In this document: positions 24,828 to 33,397 of the stretch, one piece after another
Layout of the letters: each line of letters opens with the position of its first letter
Position numbering within the stretch: the stretch's first letter is position 1
DNA from: Rhodobacteraceae bacterium Water-Bin34
Lineage (GTDB): Bacteria; Pseudomonadota; Alphaproteobacteria; Rhodobacterales; Rhodobacteraceae
DNA: 64,000 nt
Reading direction: 5' to 3'
NCBI GenBank assembly: GCA_900197625.1
Contig: FZLS01000007.1
Coordinates: forward strand, 1-64,000
The notes under the pieces: generated by a model
Seen by the model: the letters and a program-made list of their open reading frames with translations, nothing else
The model's database searches: none
What the model was told of the DNA's origin: nothing
Translations under genes and position numbers: made by a program

Positions 24828-25465
24828 CGACCAATTACCATATATCTATTATATTCTCCGCCAGGAGCTTCCATTTCTTCTTTATAAAATATTTCAGATA
24901 GCTTTAATGATTCAACAAACTCATTAAGACTATCGTATGTATTAATATGACTTTGTATTGAATGATAATTATTAGATTGTAAACATACAATGGTATGCTT
25001 TCCTTTGAGATTATTCATTAATATAATATCGTTCTTTTCCATATGTTCACAACTTGTATTAATGATTATATCATGCTTACCATCGATATCAAGCATATAA
25101 TCCAATGCATCTTCATGTTTAAAATTAAGCTTACAAATACCTGTTGATAGTTTTTTACCAATATTAATACATTCTTCATCTGAATCCACTGAGGCTAATT
25201 CTGCGTCAGGATATTTTGTTTTAAGAATGATTCCTAATACACCATACCAACCACCGAGTAAACAAACTCTTTTATGATCTGATTTTTCTATGTAAGGAAT
25301 GATTTTATCTGCAAGCCATTCTTTACTTGCTATTTGATTATCATTTACTGAATTAATTATATCAAAACTACGATACAAATCTACGGCAGGATTATACTGA
25401 GATTCTTTATAGATCCTTTGTATTTCCTTTAACGCATTTTTATATAGTTGTTCTTTATAACTCAT
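24824..25465 (-). CDS. SAM-dependent methyltransferase
   Basis: 213 residues from ATG 25463-25465; the longer frame upstream overlaps the next gene and looks unnatural. 'RVCLLGGWYGVLGIIL' is motif I, with 'AELASVDSDEECINIG' as the following acidic strand, and 'HDIIINTSCEHME' a motif IV-like region. Resembles methyltransferases of glycan clusters. Overlaps both neighbours. Confidence 0.72.
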   Translation of the reverse strand: MSYKEQLYKNALKEIQRIYKESQYNPAVDLYRSFDIINSVNDNQIASKEWLADKIIPYIEKSDHKRVCLLGGWYGVLGIILKTKYPDAELASVDSDEECINIGKKLSTGICKLNFKHEDALDYMLDIDGKHDIIINTSCEHMEKNDIILMNNLKGKHTIVCLQSNNYHSIQSHINTYDSLNEFVESLKLSEIFYKEEMEAPGGEYNRYMVIGR

Positions 25466-26051
25466 ATTGAATTCCATTAAACATTTTAACCGGTGCTTTA
25501 AAATCAGCAGGATTCGCAACACTATCAACAATACCAGTTTCAAATGTATTAAATTTAATATCTTCATGCTTTAAGAATCGATCTATACCAGCATATTTTC
25601 TCATATAGTAATCTTTATTCGACATAAACTTATCCCACACATAATCCTGTTCACCGGCGGTCCAAGTAATAATTGAACTATTGATTTGTACATCATATGC
25701 GTGTGGAGCCATATACATACCAGTTTTCCAATATGCATCGAGTACAGTTAATCCATCCCATTTAATAAAATCAGTAAAGTCATCTTCAATATCCATATCT
25801 AAATCAAAGTATAAGCATTTACCTTCAACAGGAAAGTCTTTACTAAACATTGCAAGTTTATTCCACCAATACTTTAATGTTGGTTTCTCAAAACAAGGAA
25901 TGCATTCTATTTCAACTCCAATAGGATCGTCGGTATAACATAAGTATTGAGCCGTTGGATAATAAGGCATTAACTTATCTCTTAGTCTATTCACATATTC
26001 AGCATCGTATTTTTTACCATGCTTTACAAAAATAATATTATCAGGTTTCAT
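25455..26051 (-). CDS. Glycosyltransferase-like protein with DLDMD motif
   Basis: 198 residues of GT-A type: 'IIFVKHGKKYDAEYVNRL' at the start, then 'KCLYFDLDMDIEDD' with the DxD metal-binding motif. It resembles the short glycosyltransferases encoded beside fibre genes in marine T4-like phages. Overlaps the radical SAM gene by 11 nt. Confidence 0.7.
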   Translation of the reverse strand: MKPDNIIFVKHGKKYDAEYVNRLRDKLMPYYPTAQYLCYTDDPIGVEIECIPCFEKPTLKYWWNKLAMFSKDFPVEGKCLYFDLDMDIEDDFTDFIKWDGLTVLDAYWKTGMYMAPHAYDVQINSSIITWTAGEQDYVWDKFMSNKDYYMRKYAGIDRFLKHEDIKFNTFETGIVDSVANPADFKAPVKMFNGIQYEL

Positions 26052-27165
26052 GTCGCTCTCTCAGTTGATGTTCGGATTTAATTCTGTTGCTGCAGTTTTT
26101 AATGCAGGACCAATTTGGATTATCTCCCTTTATACTTTCAGGTAGTGTTTTTGTAAAATGTTTAGAGTTCATTATATCAATAATAGATGTTTTAAAAACA
26201 TTAAACTCATTTTTATTTTCAATGTAATACTTATATGTAGGATCTTCTTTAATAATATTCTTTGCCCAGTTTCCATAGTAATGATTAGCATGAAAACAGC
26301 AAGGAAGAACTTGACCATCTGGATTTACTACGACTTCGTTTCTTGGTAAAGCCCACCTACATTTAATATTATGCTCTAATGTTTTTTGTGGTTTCATTAC
26401 AACTTTAACTTTTTCTGCTGGAACCGGTTCATTAACTGTTTTAACTGGAATAGTTTCTATTTCTCGTTTAAACGCTCCTGATATAACACCCTTTGGTAAT
26501 GACTTGGAATTTGCTCTTGTTAAAGTAAAGTCGTCACCGTTGTCATCTACAAAATGTTGAGTATTACCACTATGAAATCTATCAGAAATAACAAACTCGT
26601 GTTTTTTAGAACCATATTCTTTTACCAACTTAAGTATCTCATCTTTATAATCTTCGTTATGTTGAAAAAGAATTGTTTGTGATTGTACCATAGCATCTGT
26701 TTGCGCAAGTGTATGCATATTGTCAAGTACTTTATCGAGATCAGTAAACCTTCGATATCTTTCATGCATTTTTTGATCAATTCCATCGATAGCAAATACT
26801 ACTGCAAGTTTTGTACCAAACATACAACCTAACTTCCACCAAAAATCTTCATCGCGAATACTACCGTTTGTATCTACAGATATTAAACATAAAGGTCCTT
26901 GGTTTGATATATATTCAAAAATCTCTAATATATCTTTATTCATAATTGGATCACCCCAAGTACCACAGAATTTAAATCTATGAATATTTTCTAATACTTC
27001 GGGTGGAAACGCAGTTTTAAATTCTTCAACAGACCATTGTATTAATGGTAACCAATCTTCTTTACCAAGTCCATTTGAATTAGTTCTATGACATTGTGGA
27101 CAGCCTGCGTTACAATATGTAGATATATCAAGAAATACATTAAGTTGATTTGAATCCCACTTCAT
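26041..27165 (-). CDS. Radical SAM/SPASM-like protein, second copy
   Basis: 374 residues from ATG 27163-27165, which overlaps the upstream stop (ATGA). The 4Fe-4S motif CNAGCPQC has Cys at 18, 22 and 25; the C-terminal half has further Cys pairs around 'PDGQVLPCCFHANHYYGNW' and 'CIKNC' that suggest an auxiliary SPASM cluster. Such enzymes modify peptides or sugars by radical chemistry. It is a paralogue of the next gene upstream. Confidence 0.85.
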   Translation of the reverse strand: MKWDSNQLNVFLDISTYCNAGCPQCHRTNSNGLGKEDWLPLIQWSVEEFKTAFPPEVLENIHRFKFCGTWGDPIMNKDILEIFEYISNQGPLCLISVDTNGSIRDEDFWWKLGCMFGTKLAVVFAIDGIDQKMHERYRRFTDLDKVLDNMHTLAQTDAMVQSQTILFQHNEDYKDEILKLVKEYGSKKHEFVISDRFHSGNTQHFVDDNGDDFTLTRANSKSLPKGVISGAFKREIETIPVKTVNEPVPAEKVKVVMKPQKTLEHNIKCRWALPRNEVVVNPDGQVLPCCFHANHYYGNWAKNIIKEDPTYKYYIENKNEFNVFKTSIIDIMNSKHFTKTLPESIKGDNPNWSCIKNCSNRIKSEHQLRERHET

Positions 27166-28247
27166 ACTACGCCACACACTTTAGAGCATGCGAAGCAAGG
27201 ACTTTTTGTTTGCCAAGAGTCTGGTAATGTTTTAGTAAACCATTCACCATTAATAATATCTAATAAAGGTGTATGATCTAAATTAAATAAATCAGGATTG
27301 TCGATAAACTCTTGTGCAACTGGATTAATATCTTCGTCTTTACCACCGTACGTAGTAATCATTCGATTAAAACTATCGGGTTTAAATAATGAAGCTGTTT
27401 CTAATGGAGTTGACATATAACAACATGGTGTTACTTGACCAGACGATTGTATTTTAAGATTTTGCTGATTTGCTGCTAGACAATCTATTTTATTATATAG
27501 TTCTACGATTTCAATATGACGATGGTCTCTTACTCGTCTTGATTCTCGTTCAAGTCCTTGTTCTCTATCTTTACGAGTTACTTGTTCTAATTGTTGTTCA
27601 TTACCATCTTCGTCTTTAAACTTATATATTGGTCCACCTTGAAAATTATTACCTTCAACCTCATCAAAGGTTATATCTTTATGAGCCCGATCTCTAACCA
27701 TATCACGTATTTGTTCAAGGTAATCTTCGTTATGTTTAAATATAACAGTAAGAACACTTACCTCAGCAGGTGTAGTGCTAATAGCCTCTACAACATTTAA
27801 TACTTTTTCTAAATCAGAACCACGTCTATAGAATCCATGCATTTCCTGATTAATACCATCGATATCAAGAATGATCTTTAATCGTCGTTGACCTTTTGCA
27901 GCAATATCCCACCAATAATCTGAGTCTCGCATAGAACCATTTGTATTAATAGATATTTTACAAGTACCTTCGTCAATAATATAATCTATTATTTGAGCTA
28001 AGTCTTTGCACATGCCAGGATCGCCATACGTTCCTGAGAAATGTATTTGTTTAAGTGTACATATTACTTTTGGAGGGAACCAGTTTTTAAACTGATCTAT
28101 AGATACAGAATGAAGAGGCAACCAAGATTTCTTTTCAAGGTTATTATGTTCATCTGTTCTTGAACATTGAGGGCATCTTAAATTACAATAAGAAGTTAAC
28201 TCAACATCTAATACTAGTGACCTAAGGTCATAGCTTTTGTTCCACAT
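27162..28247 (-). CDS. Radical SAM/SPASM-like protein, first copy
   Basis: 361 residues with CNLRCPQC (Cys 21, 25, 28), 'HFSGTYGDPGMCKDL', 'ISINTNGSMRDSDYWW' and a C-terminal Cys-rich region ('QVTPCCYMS', 'CFACSKVC') that probably binds an auxiliary cluster. Same architecture as the following gene, so a tandem duplication with divergence. The GTYGDP and TNGSMR blocks are shared. Substrate unknown. Confidence 0.87.
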   Translation of the reverse strand: MWNKSYDLRSLVLDVELTSYCNLRCPQCSRTDEHNNLEKKSWLPLHSVSIDQFKNWFPPKVICTLKQIHFSGTYGDPGMCKDLAQIIDYIIDEGTCKISINTNGSMRDSDYWWDIAAKGQRRLKIILDIDGINQEMHGFYRRGSDLEKVLNVVEAISTTPAEVSVLTVIFKHNEDYLEQIRDMVRDRAHKDITFDEVEGNNFQGGPIYKFKDEDGNEQQLEQVTRKDREQGLERESRRVRDHRHIEIVELYNKIDCLAANQQNLKIQSSGQVTPCCYMSTPLETASLFKPDSFNRMITTYGGKDEDINPVAQEFIDNPDLFNLDHTPLLDIINGEWFTKTLPDSWQTKSPCFACSKVCGVV

Positions 28248-28268
28248 TATTCATACTCACAATATATT

Positions 28269-28844
28269 TTATTCTATAAGATTATCTATAATACTAACTA
28301 GTTGCGTAACTCGTTTTGCTTTTCTTATAGATGATTTTGTAGCCTTATCAGCATTCTTTACAATATCAGTTTCCAATGCCCAAAGCTTTACTTTAAATAA
28401 TATATCTGCATTATCATTAAATTCAAGCATATGATCATATACAACAGCATCTGAACTATTAGCTACTTTTCTTTTAGTATCAGAATAATTTATATTTGCT
28501 TCTTCAAGTTTTACAGTAAGTTTGCCTGTTTCTTTTTCTAAACGTTCTTTTTCTTTTAAGAGGACATCAGAACCAACCATTTGCATTGCTATTTCTTTAG
28601 CTGCAGTATTAACTTCGATATTCCAAGCTTGCGATTGAGCTCGTTTCCATTCAGCGGTTGATTCATTAATCTTTTCAGAATCCCAACCTTCAGCTTCTAA
28701 AGCTTGAAAGTCAGGATGATTAGGATCTACGTCTATAACATGAGGACAAAGATTACCTTCAGGATCTTCATATCTGATTTTAATTAAAGTATATTCTGGG
28801 TTTGCATAAACCACATCCACTATTTTGTCACTAAAAATTGCCAT
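28269..28844 (-). CDS. Coiled-coil protein downstream of the fibre gene (191 aa)
   Basis: 191 residues. The N-terminal 60 form a small beta domain with 'VVYANPEYTLIKIRYEDPEGNL'; the rest is a Lys/Glu-rich helix (about 85-185) predicted as coiled coil. It starts 10 nt after the fibre gene stop. Position and shape fit a fibre-assembly chaperone or a short virion component, but the sequence does not confirm this. Confidence 0.68.
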   Translation of the reverse strand: MAIFSDKIVDVVYANPEYTLIKIRYEDPEGNLCPHVIDVDPNHPDFQALEAEGWDSEKINESTAEWKRAQSQAWNIEVNTAAKEIAMQMVGSDVLLKEKERLEKETGKLTVKLEEANINYSDTKRKVANSSDAVVYDHMLEFNDNADILFKVKLWALETDIVKNADKATKSSIRKAKRVTQLVSIIDNLIE

Positions 28845-28854
28845 TATCTACTCC

Positions 28855-31326
28855 TTATGGATCATTGTTCGCTGTAATTGAAAACGCTCGTGTTGCTAAT
28901 ATTGTTCCAGATGCTTGGTCTCTAATAGATACAGAACCACTTGCGAATGAAGAATCAGGATCGCTTCCAGAATCAGAAACACGTATTGCATGTGTGTTTT
29001 CTGCAGGATACCAAGTTCCAGATGCTGGTACTCCACTAACTCCGTTGACTGTGCCAGAAACACTTCCGCCGCCAGTCATTGTAGTAGAATAAGTAAATCT
29101 TACTTCATAATCTGAAGCAGTTCCAGAATTCTCTATCCAGTCATAAGAAGCAGAAGACGAGCCTGGATTACCCAATGCTGATGGTGCAATAGTAGTAGCG
29201 TTCCAATCAAGCCTTGCACTACAGCTTCCGGTTAATCCGTTACTATTTGCTGTGGCTGTAAGTGCGCCGTCAAGATTTACTAATATCAATTGTTGTCCAT
29301 GCCAGTTAACTTTATAATAACCAGTAGCTACAATATTAGATCCAGCTGCATCGTCAGCAATTTCTACTTTAATTTGTGTAAATCGAGATCCATACGATCC
29401 TTCAGCATCGGTAGAACTCCAGTTAATTGTTTGATCTGTGCCAAGCGAAGTCCAAGATCCAAGAGTACCATTAGTAGGAGTATATCTATCTGCACCAATT
29501 TCTTGGTAGAATACTCCATAATTGTTTGTTGTTTGCAGGTTACCTCTTTCGTATCGCCTGTCACCAATAAAGATAGATGCAGTTGCTAATGCTTCTGATG
29601 TAGGATAATAATCTTTATTCCAAATTACATCACCATTCCAAGTAACAGTAATATTATTATTATTCAATACCCAACTGTATTGAGATGGTCCAGACGCAGT
29701 ATAGTTATCACCGGATGCTGGAGATCTTGCTGTGCCGGTATTAGTTGCGGCAGTATCATCAGTAACTCTTATCCAATAGTTACCCGTAGGAATAATGTTA
29801 CTCCATTCACCAGGATTAATTCCGCCTGCAATTCGAGTTGCGTCGTAATCATTACCATCTTTTTCAACATTACCAGCTGCGGTAAATTTAAATCCGTTTA
29901 TTAAGCTCCAAGACGTAGTATTTTGTGCAACTTCATATGATTCAGAAGCAACTTCATCTGATAAATATGTTGTCGCTTCACCGGCATAACCTATTGTGCT
30001 TGAGCCGCGTTGAGCGCCTCGAGTATACGTAGTGCCGGTGTTTGGATCGACAACAGAGCCTAGAAGATTTTTCTCAGAAGTAGTATAATCAAATCCGCCG
30101 GCGGTACCCGACTCAAATACTGTAACACCATTATATTTAACTTCTAATCTCCAGTTGTTATCCCACGATTCCATATCTCCTTGAGCAAAATACCAAGAAT
30201 AATTACCTTCACCTACTGGCGAAGCATTAGTAGTATATTGATTTGTACCAATTGATTCAGTTCCGAATGGACCGTATGCTATAAATCTGTTTGGATTTGC
30301 TGAAGTACCACTTAATGTAATTACAGGTGTTGCTCCATAAACTATTTTCAATCTTTTCTCAGTTCCAGCTACTGTACTTTCTGTGCCAGTAGGAAATTCT
30401 TGAGTTCGATAATCGTTTGCATTAACAAATCTTGTAGTATAACCTGTACCTGTTGGAGTACGACGTGAATCTGTAAAGATCGCACCTTGGGTTGTACCAG
30501 CGCCATTAATATTGTATGAAATTTCAACGTTTGGATCGCCACCACCAAGATAATATCTTAAGAAAGGACCCAATAACGCAGTCCAAGATGCAAGAGTATG
30601 AGCTTTAATTGTTTCAGTACCAGCATCAAAATAGAGTGGTAAAGATGCTTCCATAGGATCAAATTCAGTAGCAGGATAATCAACTTTAGCAAGCCAGTAA
30701 TCAATATCAGTTGTTTGCTTCGGTGTTTCTCCGATTCCACCCGATGAATATGCGCTTAGGTTAGCAACAGAGTTTGTTGCAACAGGAACTGATCCAATAA
30801 TTGTAGCATTTGCAGGAGTTGCGGATGTTGATAAGAAATATGTACCGCCTTGTTCATTTGCAGTTGCTCCACCCCACATAGGTAAAGCAGGTGTAACAAA
30901 TGTATCAATAAAGTCTTGGCGTGTCATTGCCCTAAGTTGTCTTGGACTCTGGCTCGTTAGATATAGCGGATATTCTAGATTGTTTGTATCAGATGTAGGT
31001 AATGTACCTTGGTTATCAATAACACGTATTCTGTTATATACGTCTGTTGACATAGAAATGTTTGGTGTTTCAGCTTCAGTAGAAAATCTATCTACTCGAG
31101 TTGTTGATGCACCAGCAATATAATATGTGTCAGTAAAGTTTTGATTCGGCATCTGAGTACCGTTTGCAGTATTACATTCGAGTTTTACTGCTGGATCTTG
31201 GGCATGAACATAAGACGCAAATGAAAGAATATCTTCCATATAAGCATCGGTATATTCATAAAAATTTGATGTTACTGGGACCCCGTTTGGATCAGCAAAC
31301 AGGTATACGGGTCTTCTTACAGCCAT
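28855..31326 (-). CDS. Large tail-fibre-like structural protein (823 aa)
   Basis: Begins 'MAVRRPVYLFADPNGVPVTSN'; the remainder is rich in Thr, Ser, Asn, Gly and Tyr with many beta-strand repeats of Ig-like character ('NYSWYFAQGDM', 'QYSWVLNNNN', 'YTSSEKNLL'-type turns). Low-complexity, beta-rich composition and its position ahead of glycan-tailoring genes point to a tail or side fibre that meets the host. It is transcribed from the palindromic late promoter near 31585. The precise part (distal fibre, baseplate wedge) is not resolved. Confidence 0.72.
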   Translation of the reverse strand: MAVRRPVYLFADPNGVPVTSNFYEYTDAYMEDILSFASYVHAQDPAVKLECNTANGTQMPNQNFTDTYYIAGASTTRVDRFSTEAETPNISMSTDVYNRIRVIDNQGTLPTSDTNNLEYPLYLTSQSPRQLRAMTRQDFIDTFVTPALPMWGGATANEQGGTYFLSTSATPANATIIGSVPVATNSVANLSAYSSGGIGETPKQTTDIDYWLAKVDYPATEFDPMEASLPLYFDAGTETIKAHTLASWTALLGPFLRYYLGGGDPNVEISYNINGAGTTQGAIFTDSRRTPTGTGYTTRFVNANDYRTQEFPTGTESTVAGTEKRLKIVYGATPVITLSGTSANPNRFIAYGPFGTESIGTNQYTTNASPVGEGNYSWYFAQGDMESWDNNWRLEVKYNGVTVFESGTAGGFDYTTSEKNLLGSVVDPNTGTTYTRGAQRGSSTIGYAGEATTYLSDEVASESYEVAQNTTSWSLINGFKFTAAGNVEKDGNDYDATRIAGGINPGEWSNIIPTGNYWIRVTDDTAATNTGTARSPASGDNYTASGPSQYSWVLNNNNITVTWNGDVIWNKDYYPTSEALATASIFIGDRRYERGNLQTTNNYGVFYQEIGADRYTPTNGTLGSWTSLGTDQTINWSSTDAEGSYGSRFTQIKVEIADDAAGSNIVATGYYKVNWHGQQLILVNLDGALTATANSNGLTGSCSARLDWNATTIAPSALGNPGSSSASYDWIENSGTASDYEVRFTYSTTMTGGGSVSGTVNGVSGVPASGTWYPAENTHAIRVSDSGSDPDSSFASGSVSIRDQASGTILATRAFSITANNDP

Positions 31327-31350
31327 TTTGATTCCTCACTGGTTAAATAA

Positions 31351-31542
31351 TTAAGGTGCAGCAGCAATGCCACAATATAAAGTTCTAACTACAGCGTTAT
31401 TTGAATCATAAATTGTGAGAATGTTGTTTTGCGCAGCAATTGCGTCATTGATTACCGTATTTGTGCCTGTATCGGAACCCGTAATATTATTGAGTTCTCG
31501 TGTATCACTAATGATAGTGTTGCCTGATACTTTGATTGCCAT
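31351..31542 (-). CDS. Small virion-associated-like protein (63 aa)
   Basis: A 63-residue, Asn/Thr/Ile-rich protein ('NTIISDTRELNNITGSDTGTN') that resembles a short fibre segment. It lies directly upstream of the fibre gene, 43 nt after a late promoter element, so it is a late product. Perhaps a fibre attachment piece. Confidence 0.6.
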   Translation of the reverse strand: MAIKVSGNTIISDTRELNNITGSDTGTNTVINDAIAAQNNILTIYDSNNAVVRTLYCGIAAAP

Positions 31543-31584
31543 CTTCGTCTCTCCTTAAATTGACTATTAGCGTTGTGTTATTTC

Positions 31585-31596
31585 TATTTATAAATA
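31585..31596. promoter_or_regulatory. Palindromic divergent late promoter
   Basis: TATTTATAAATA reads as TATAAATA on both strands: 31589-31596 on the plus strand (EF-hand gene, ATG 62 nt away) and 31585-31592 on the minus strand (63-aa gene and fibre, ATG 43 nt away). The two elements share 4 bp. Confidence 0.78.
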
Positions 31597-31657
31597 TTCT
31601 TATTGAGTCGAGCTTTGTTATGTTAAATAATTTTATATTTTATTAGGAGAATTACTA

Positions 31658-31987
31658 ATGGCAAAGAAAACAATCGACGCTGATGCAGTTGAAGGCATGG
31701 ACGCTAACGGTGACGGCCACATTTCTAAAGAAGAAATGGCAATGCACCTAGAGTTTAAGCGTAAAGAAATGGAAGATGCTGACGCTCAACGCGATGCTAT
31801 GCGTAAAATGACTTGGTTTGCTTTATTCGGAATGTTATTATATCCGTTTGCAATCGTAGCAACGTCATTTTTAGGCTTAGATGAAGCGGCAGGTATTGTA
31901 GGAGATATTGCTCCAACATACTTTATTGCTATTTCAGCATTAGTTGCAGCATTCTTTGGTGCTGACGCTATCAAGAACAAAAGTTAA
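31658..31987 (+). CDS. EF-hand membrane protein
   Basis: 109 residues. A canonical EF-hand loop 'DANGDGHISKEE' at 15-26 (Asp, Asn, Asp, Glu ligand pattern) is followed by an amphipathic helix and two hydrophobic transmembrane segments (about 50-70 and 85-103). Calcium binding by the soluble N terminus is likely. The gene stands alone on the plus strand behind a late promoter, ending at a shared terminator. Confidence 0.82.
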   Translation: MAKKTIDADAVEGMDANGDGHISKEEMAMHLEFKRKEMEDADAQRDAMRKMTWFALFGMLLYPFAIVATSFLGLDEAAGIVGDIAPTYFIAISALVAAFFGADAIKNKS

Positions 31988-31992
31988 GAATT

Positions 31993-32030
31993 AAAAAAAT
32001 AGGGAGGCTAAATCAATAGCTTCCCTATTT
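31993..32030. terminator. Bidirectional terminator between EF-hand and groES genes
   Basis: A stem of about 14 bp (31997-32010 with 32017-32030) with one mismatch and a 6-nt loop. The minus-strand side is followed by seven T (A-run 31993-31999), making it a strong terminator for groES; on the plus strand it can stop the EF-hand transcript. Confidence 0.8.
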
Positions 32031-32031
32031 G

Positions 32032-32292
32032 TTACTCGTTATATACACCTAAAATAAAATCTTCATTTATCAGTATAGCTTTTTCGCCCTTTACTGTTAT
32101 CGGCATTCCTTTGCCCCAGTCCAAAGCAACTCTATCTTTGGGTTTAACGCATTCAACTTGTGGACCAACCGCTAAAACAAATCCTGGTTTAGATCCTGTT
32201 TCAACTGTTGTTTGTAGAATAATACCACCTGCTGTGGTTTTCGTATCTTCGCCAGCATCTACTACTAGCACGTTACGTTTTGTGGGATTCAT
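32032..32292 (-). CDS. groES: GroES-like co-chaperonin
   Basis: 86 residues matching the 10-kDa co-chaperonin fold: 'RNVLVVDAGEDTKTTAGGIILQ' mobile-loop region, 'PGFVLAVGPQVECVKPKDRVALDWGKGMP', and the C-terminal beta strand 'EKAILINEDFILGVY'. T4 uses gp31 in the same role with host GroEL to fold its capsid protein gp23. No GroEL is encoded here. Preceded by a structured leader (32313-32509). Confidence 0.9.
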   Translation of the reverse strand: MNPTKRNVLVVDAGEDTKTTAGGIILQTTVETGSKPGFVLAVGPQVECVKPKDRVALDWGKGMPITVKGEKAILINEDFILGVYNE

Positions 32293-32312
32293 AAGTCTCC
32301 ATAATGTATGTG

Positions 32313-32509
32313 GGTAATTTGGCCCGCCCTATACTTTCGGTGATTGCTTGTTCCGAATAGCATTTGATTTATTCCTGTACCGACGGGCAATACAGGTATA
32401 GGCCGTTACCTAGGTTTCGGTCTAAGATAATTAACAGCCTAACTTATCTTAGCCGCTCTGCGTAGTTTGCGCTTGACCCAATATTTTTGGTCTTAGGCTG
32501 GTCGCAGAG
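32313..32509 (-). ncRNA. Structured noncoding region of unknown class upstream of groES
   Basis: About 200 nt without a convincing reading frame and with several inverted repeats: CTCTGCG 32456-32462 with CGCAGAG 32503-32509; a 9-bp stem 32422-32430 with 32444-32452; CCTATAC 32328-32334 with GTATAGG 32396-32402. The loop of the 9-bp stem (CAGCCTAA 32435-32442) complements TTAGGCTG at 32493-32500, a possible kissing interaction. Strand follows its neighbours and promoters; it may be a leader of groES or a processed RNA. Confidence 0.5.
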
Positions 32510-32514
32510 ATATT

Positions 32515-32823
32515 CTATTGACCAGGCGATCCTGCTGCTTGTTCTTCGGCAATTTCTTCCTCAGTACGTCGCAGCCACATATCACCTTCTTCAATATCAT
32601 TAAAAACTAATTCAATATCACCTTGTAAATCAAGATCTACAAAGACATGATTTTGTACATTTCCACCAGTTACAGGAGAAAAATGTGTAACTTCATATTG
32701 AGCTTCATCAGAGGCATTAAGCTCTAAAAATGAAGAACTTAATAGAGTTACTGATTCACCCATTTCTACCATTAATTCGTTTAGTCTTTCTAATGATAGA
32801 CTTGTTAAATCTTCAGACGACAT
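32515..32823 (-). CDS. Hypothetical acidic protein (102 aa)
   Basis: Strongly acidic, with an N-terminal helix and a beta-rich middle ('VTGGNVQNHVFVDLDLQGDIELVFND'). It is the first gene after the combined early/late promoter at 32849-32877. Function unknown. Confidence 0.68.
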   Translation of the reverse strand: MSSEDLTSLSLERLNELMVEMGESVTLLSSSFLELNASDEAQYEVTHFSPVTGGNVQNHVFVDLDLQGDIELVFNDIEEGDMWLRRTEEEIAEEQAAGSPGQ

Positions 32824-32848
32824 TTGTTTAATTCCTTATTTAAGTTAT

Positions 32849-32877
32849 AATATAATACAGTTATTTATAAATGTCAA
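32849..32877 (-). promoter_or_regulatory. Overlapping early and late promoters
   Basis: Minus strand TTGACA (32872-32877), 17-nt spacer, TATATT (32849-32854). Inside the spacer lies a T4 late element TATAAATA (32862-32869), so the 102-aa gene could be read in both phases. Confidence 0.7.
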
Positions 32878-32888
32878 CAATTAATTCA

Positions 32889-33323
32889 CTAAAAATTAAA
32901 ATTAATTTGTTCAAAACATTCTTTGGCAAGTTCATCTTCTAATCCAAAAGCTTCTGCTTCCCAAGGTGTATTTTCATACTTTGTTTTTCCTTCACGTATT
33001 GAAGGATCTTTTTTCCACATTTGACTTCCGTCAGATCTATGTAGGAGTTGCCCCTTTGCATACTGCTTTACATGAACCATTTCGTGGCATACCGTACTAA
33101 CTAAGTCATACAGGCTTAGACCTTTTTTAATGTCTAAATGAAATTCTCTCTTTGTGTCACCTTCGAGACAATAACCATATGCTCCTGTATTGAATTTCTT
33201 AATTGTAATCTCAATATCCAAAGTACTGAATCTTGGCATAAGTTTGTTGACGCACCAACATGCTACCTTTTCTACCAATTCTCTTTCTTTGGCTTTACCA
33301 CCTTCAACTAATACTATGTTCAT
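32889..33323 (-). CDS. SprT-like zinc metallopeptidase-like protein (paralogue 1)
   Basis: 144 residues with the zincin motif HEMVH (80-84) in 'TVCHEMVHVKQYAKGQ', and a downstream Glu in 'TPWEAEAFGLEDEL' that could be the third zinc ligand. A paralogue at 43569-43958 shares the motif and the 'VKQ' context. Function probably proteolytic or zinc-dependent binding. It starts 33 nt after an early promoter. Confidence 0.8.
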   Translation of the reverse strand: MNIVLVEGGKAKERELVEKVACWCVNKLMPRFSTLDIEITIKKFNTGAYGYCLEGDTKREFHLDIKKGLSLYDLVSTVCHEMVHVKQYAKGQLLHRSDGSQMWKKDPSIREGKTKYENTPWEAEAFGLEDELAKECFEQINFNF

Positions 33324-33355
33324 AGGGCAACATCCTTTTTAACTAGTATGGATAT

Positions 33356-33384
33356 ATTATATAACATTCTGCAGCAAATGTCAA
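33356..33384 (-). promoter_or_regulatory. Early promoter of the metallopeptidase gene
   Basis: Minus strand TTGACATTTGC (TTGACA 33379-33384), 17 nt, TATAAT (33356-33361). Confidence 0.85.
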
Positions 33385-33397
33385 CTGTTAATTTCAA

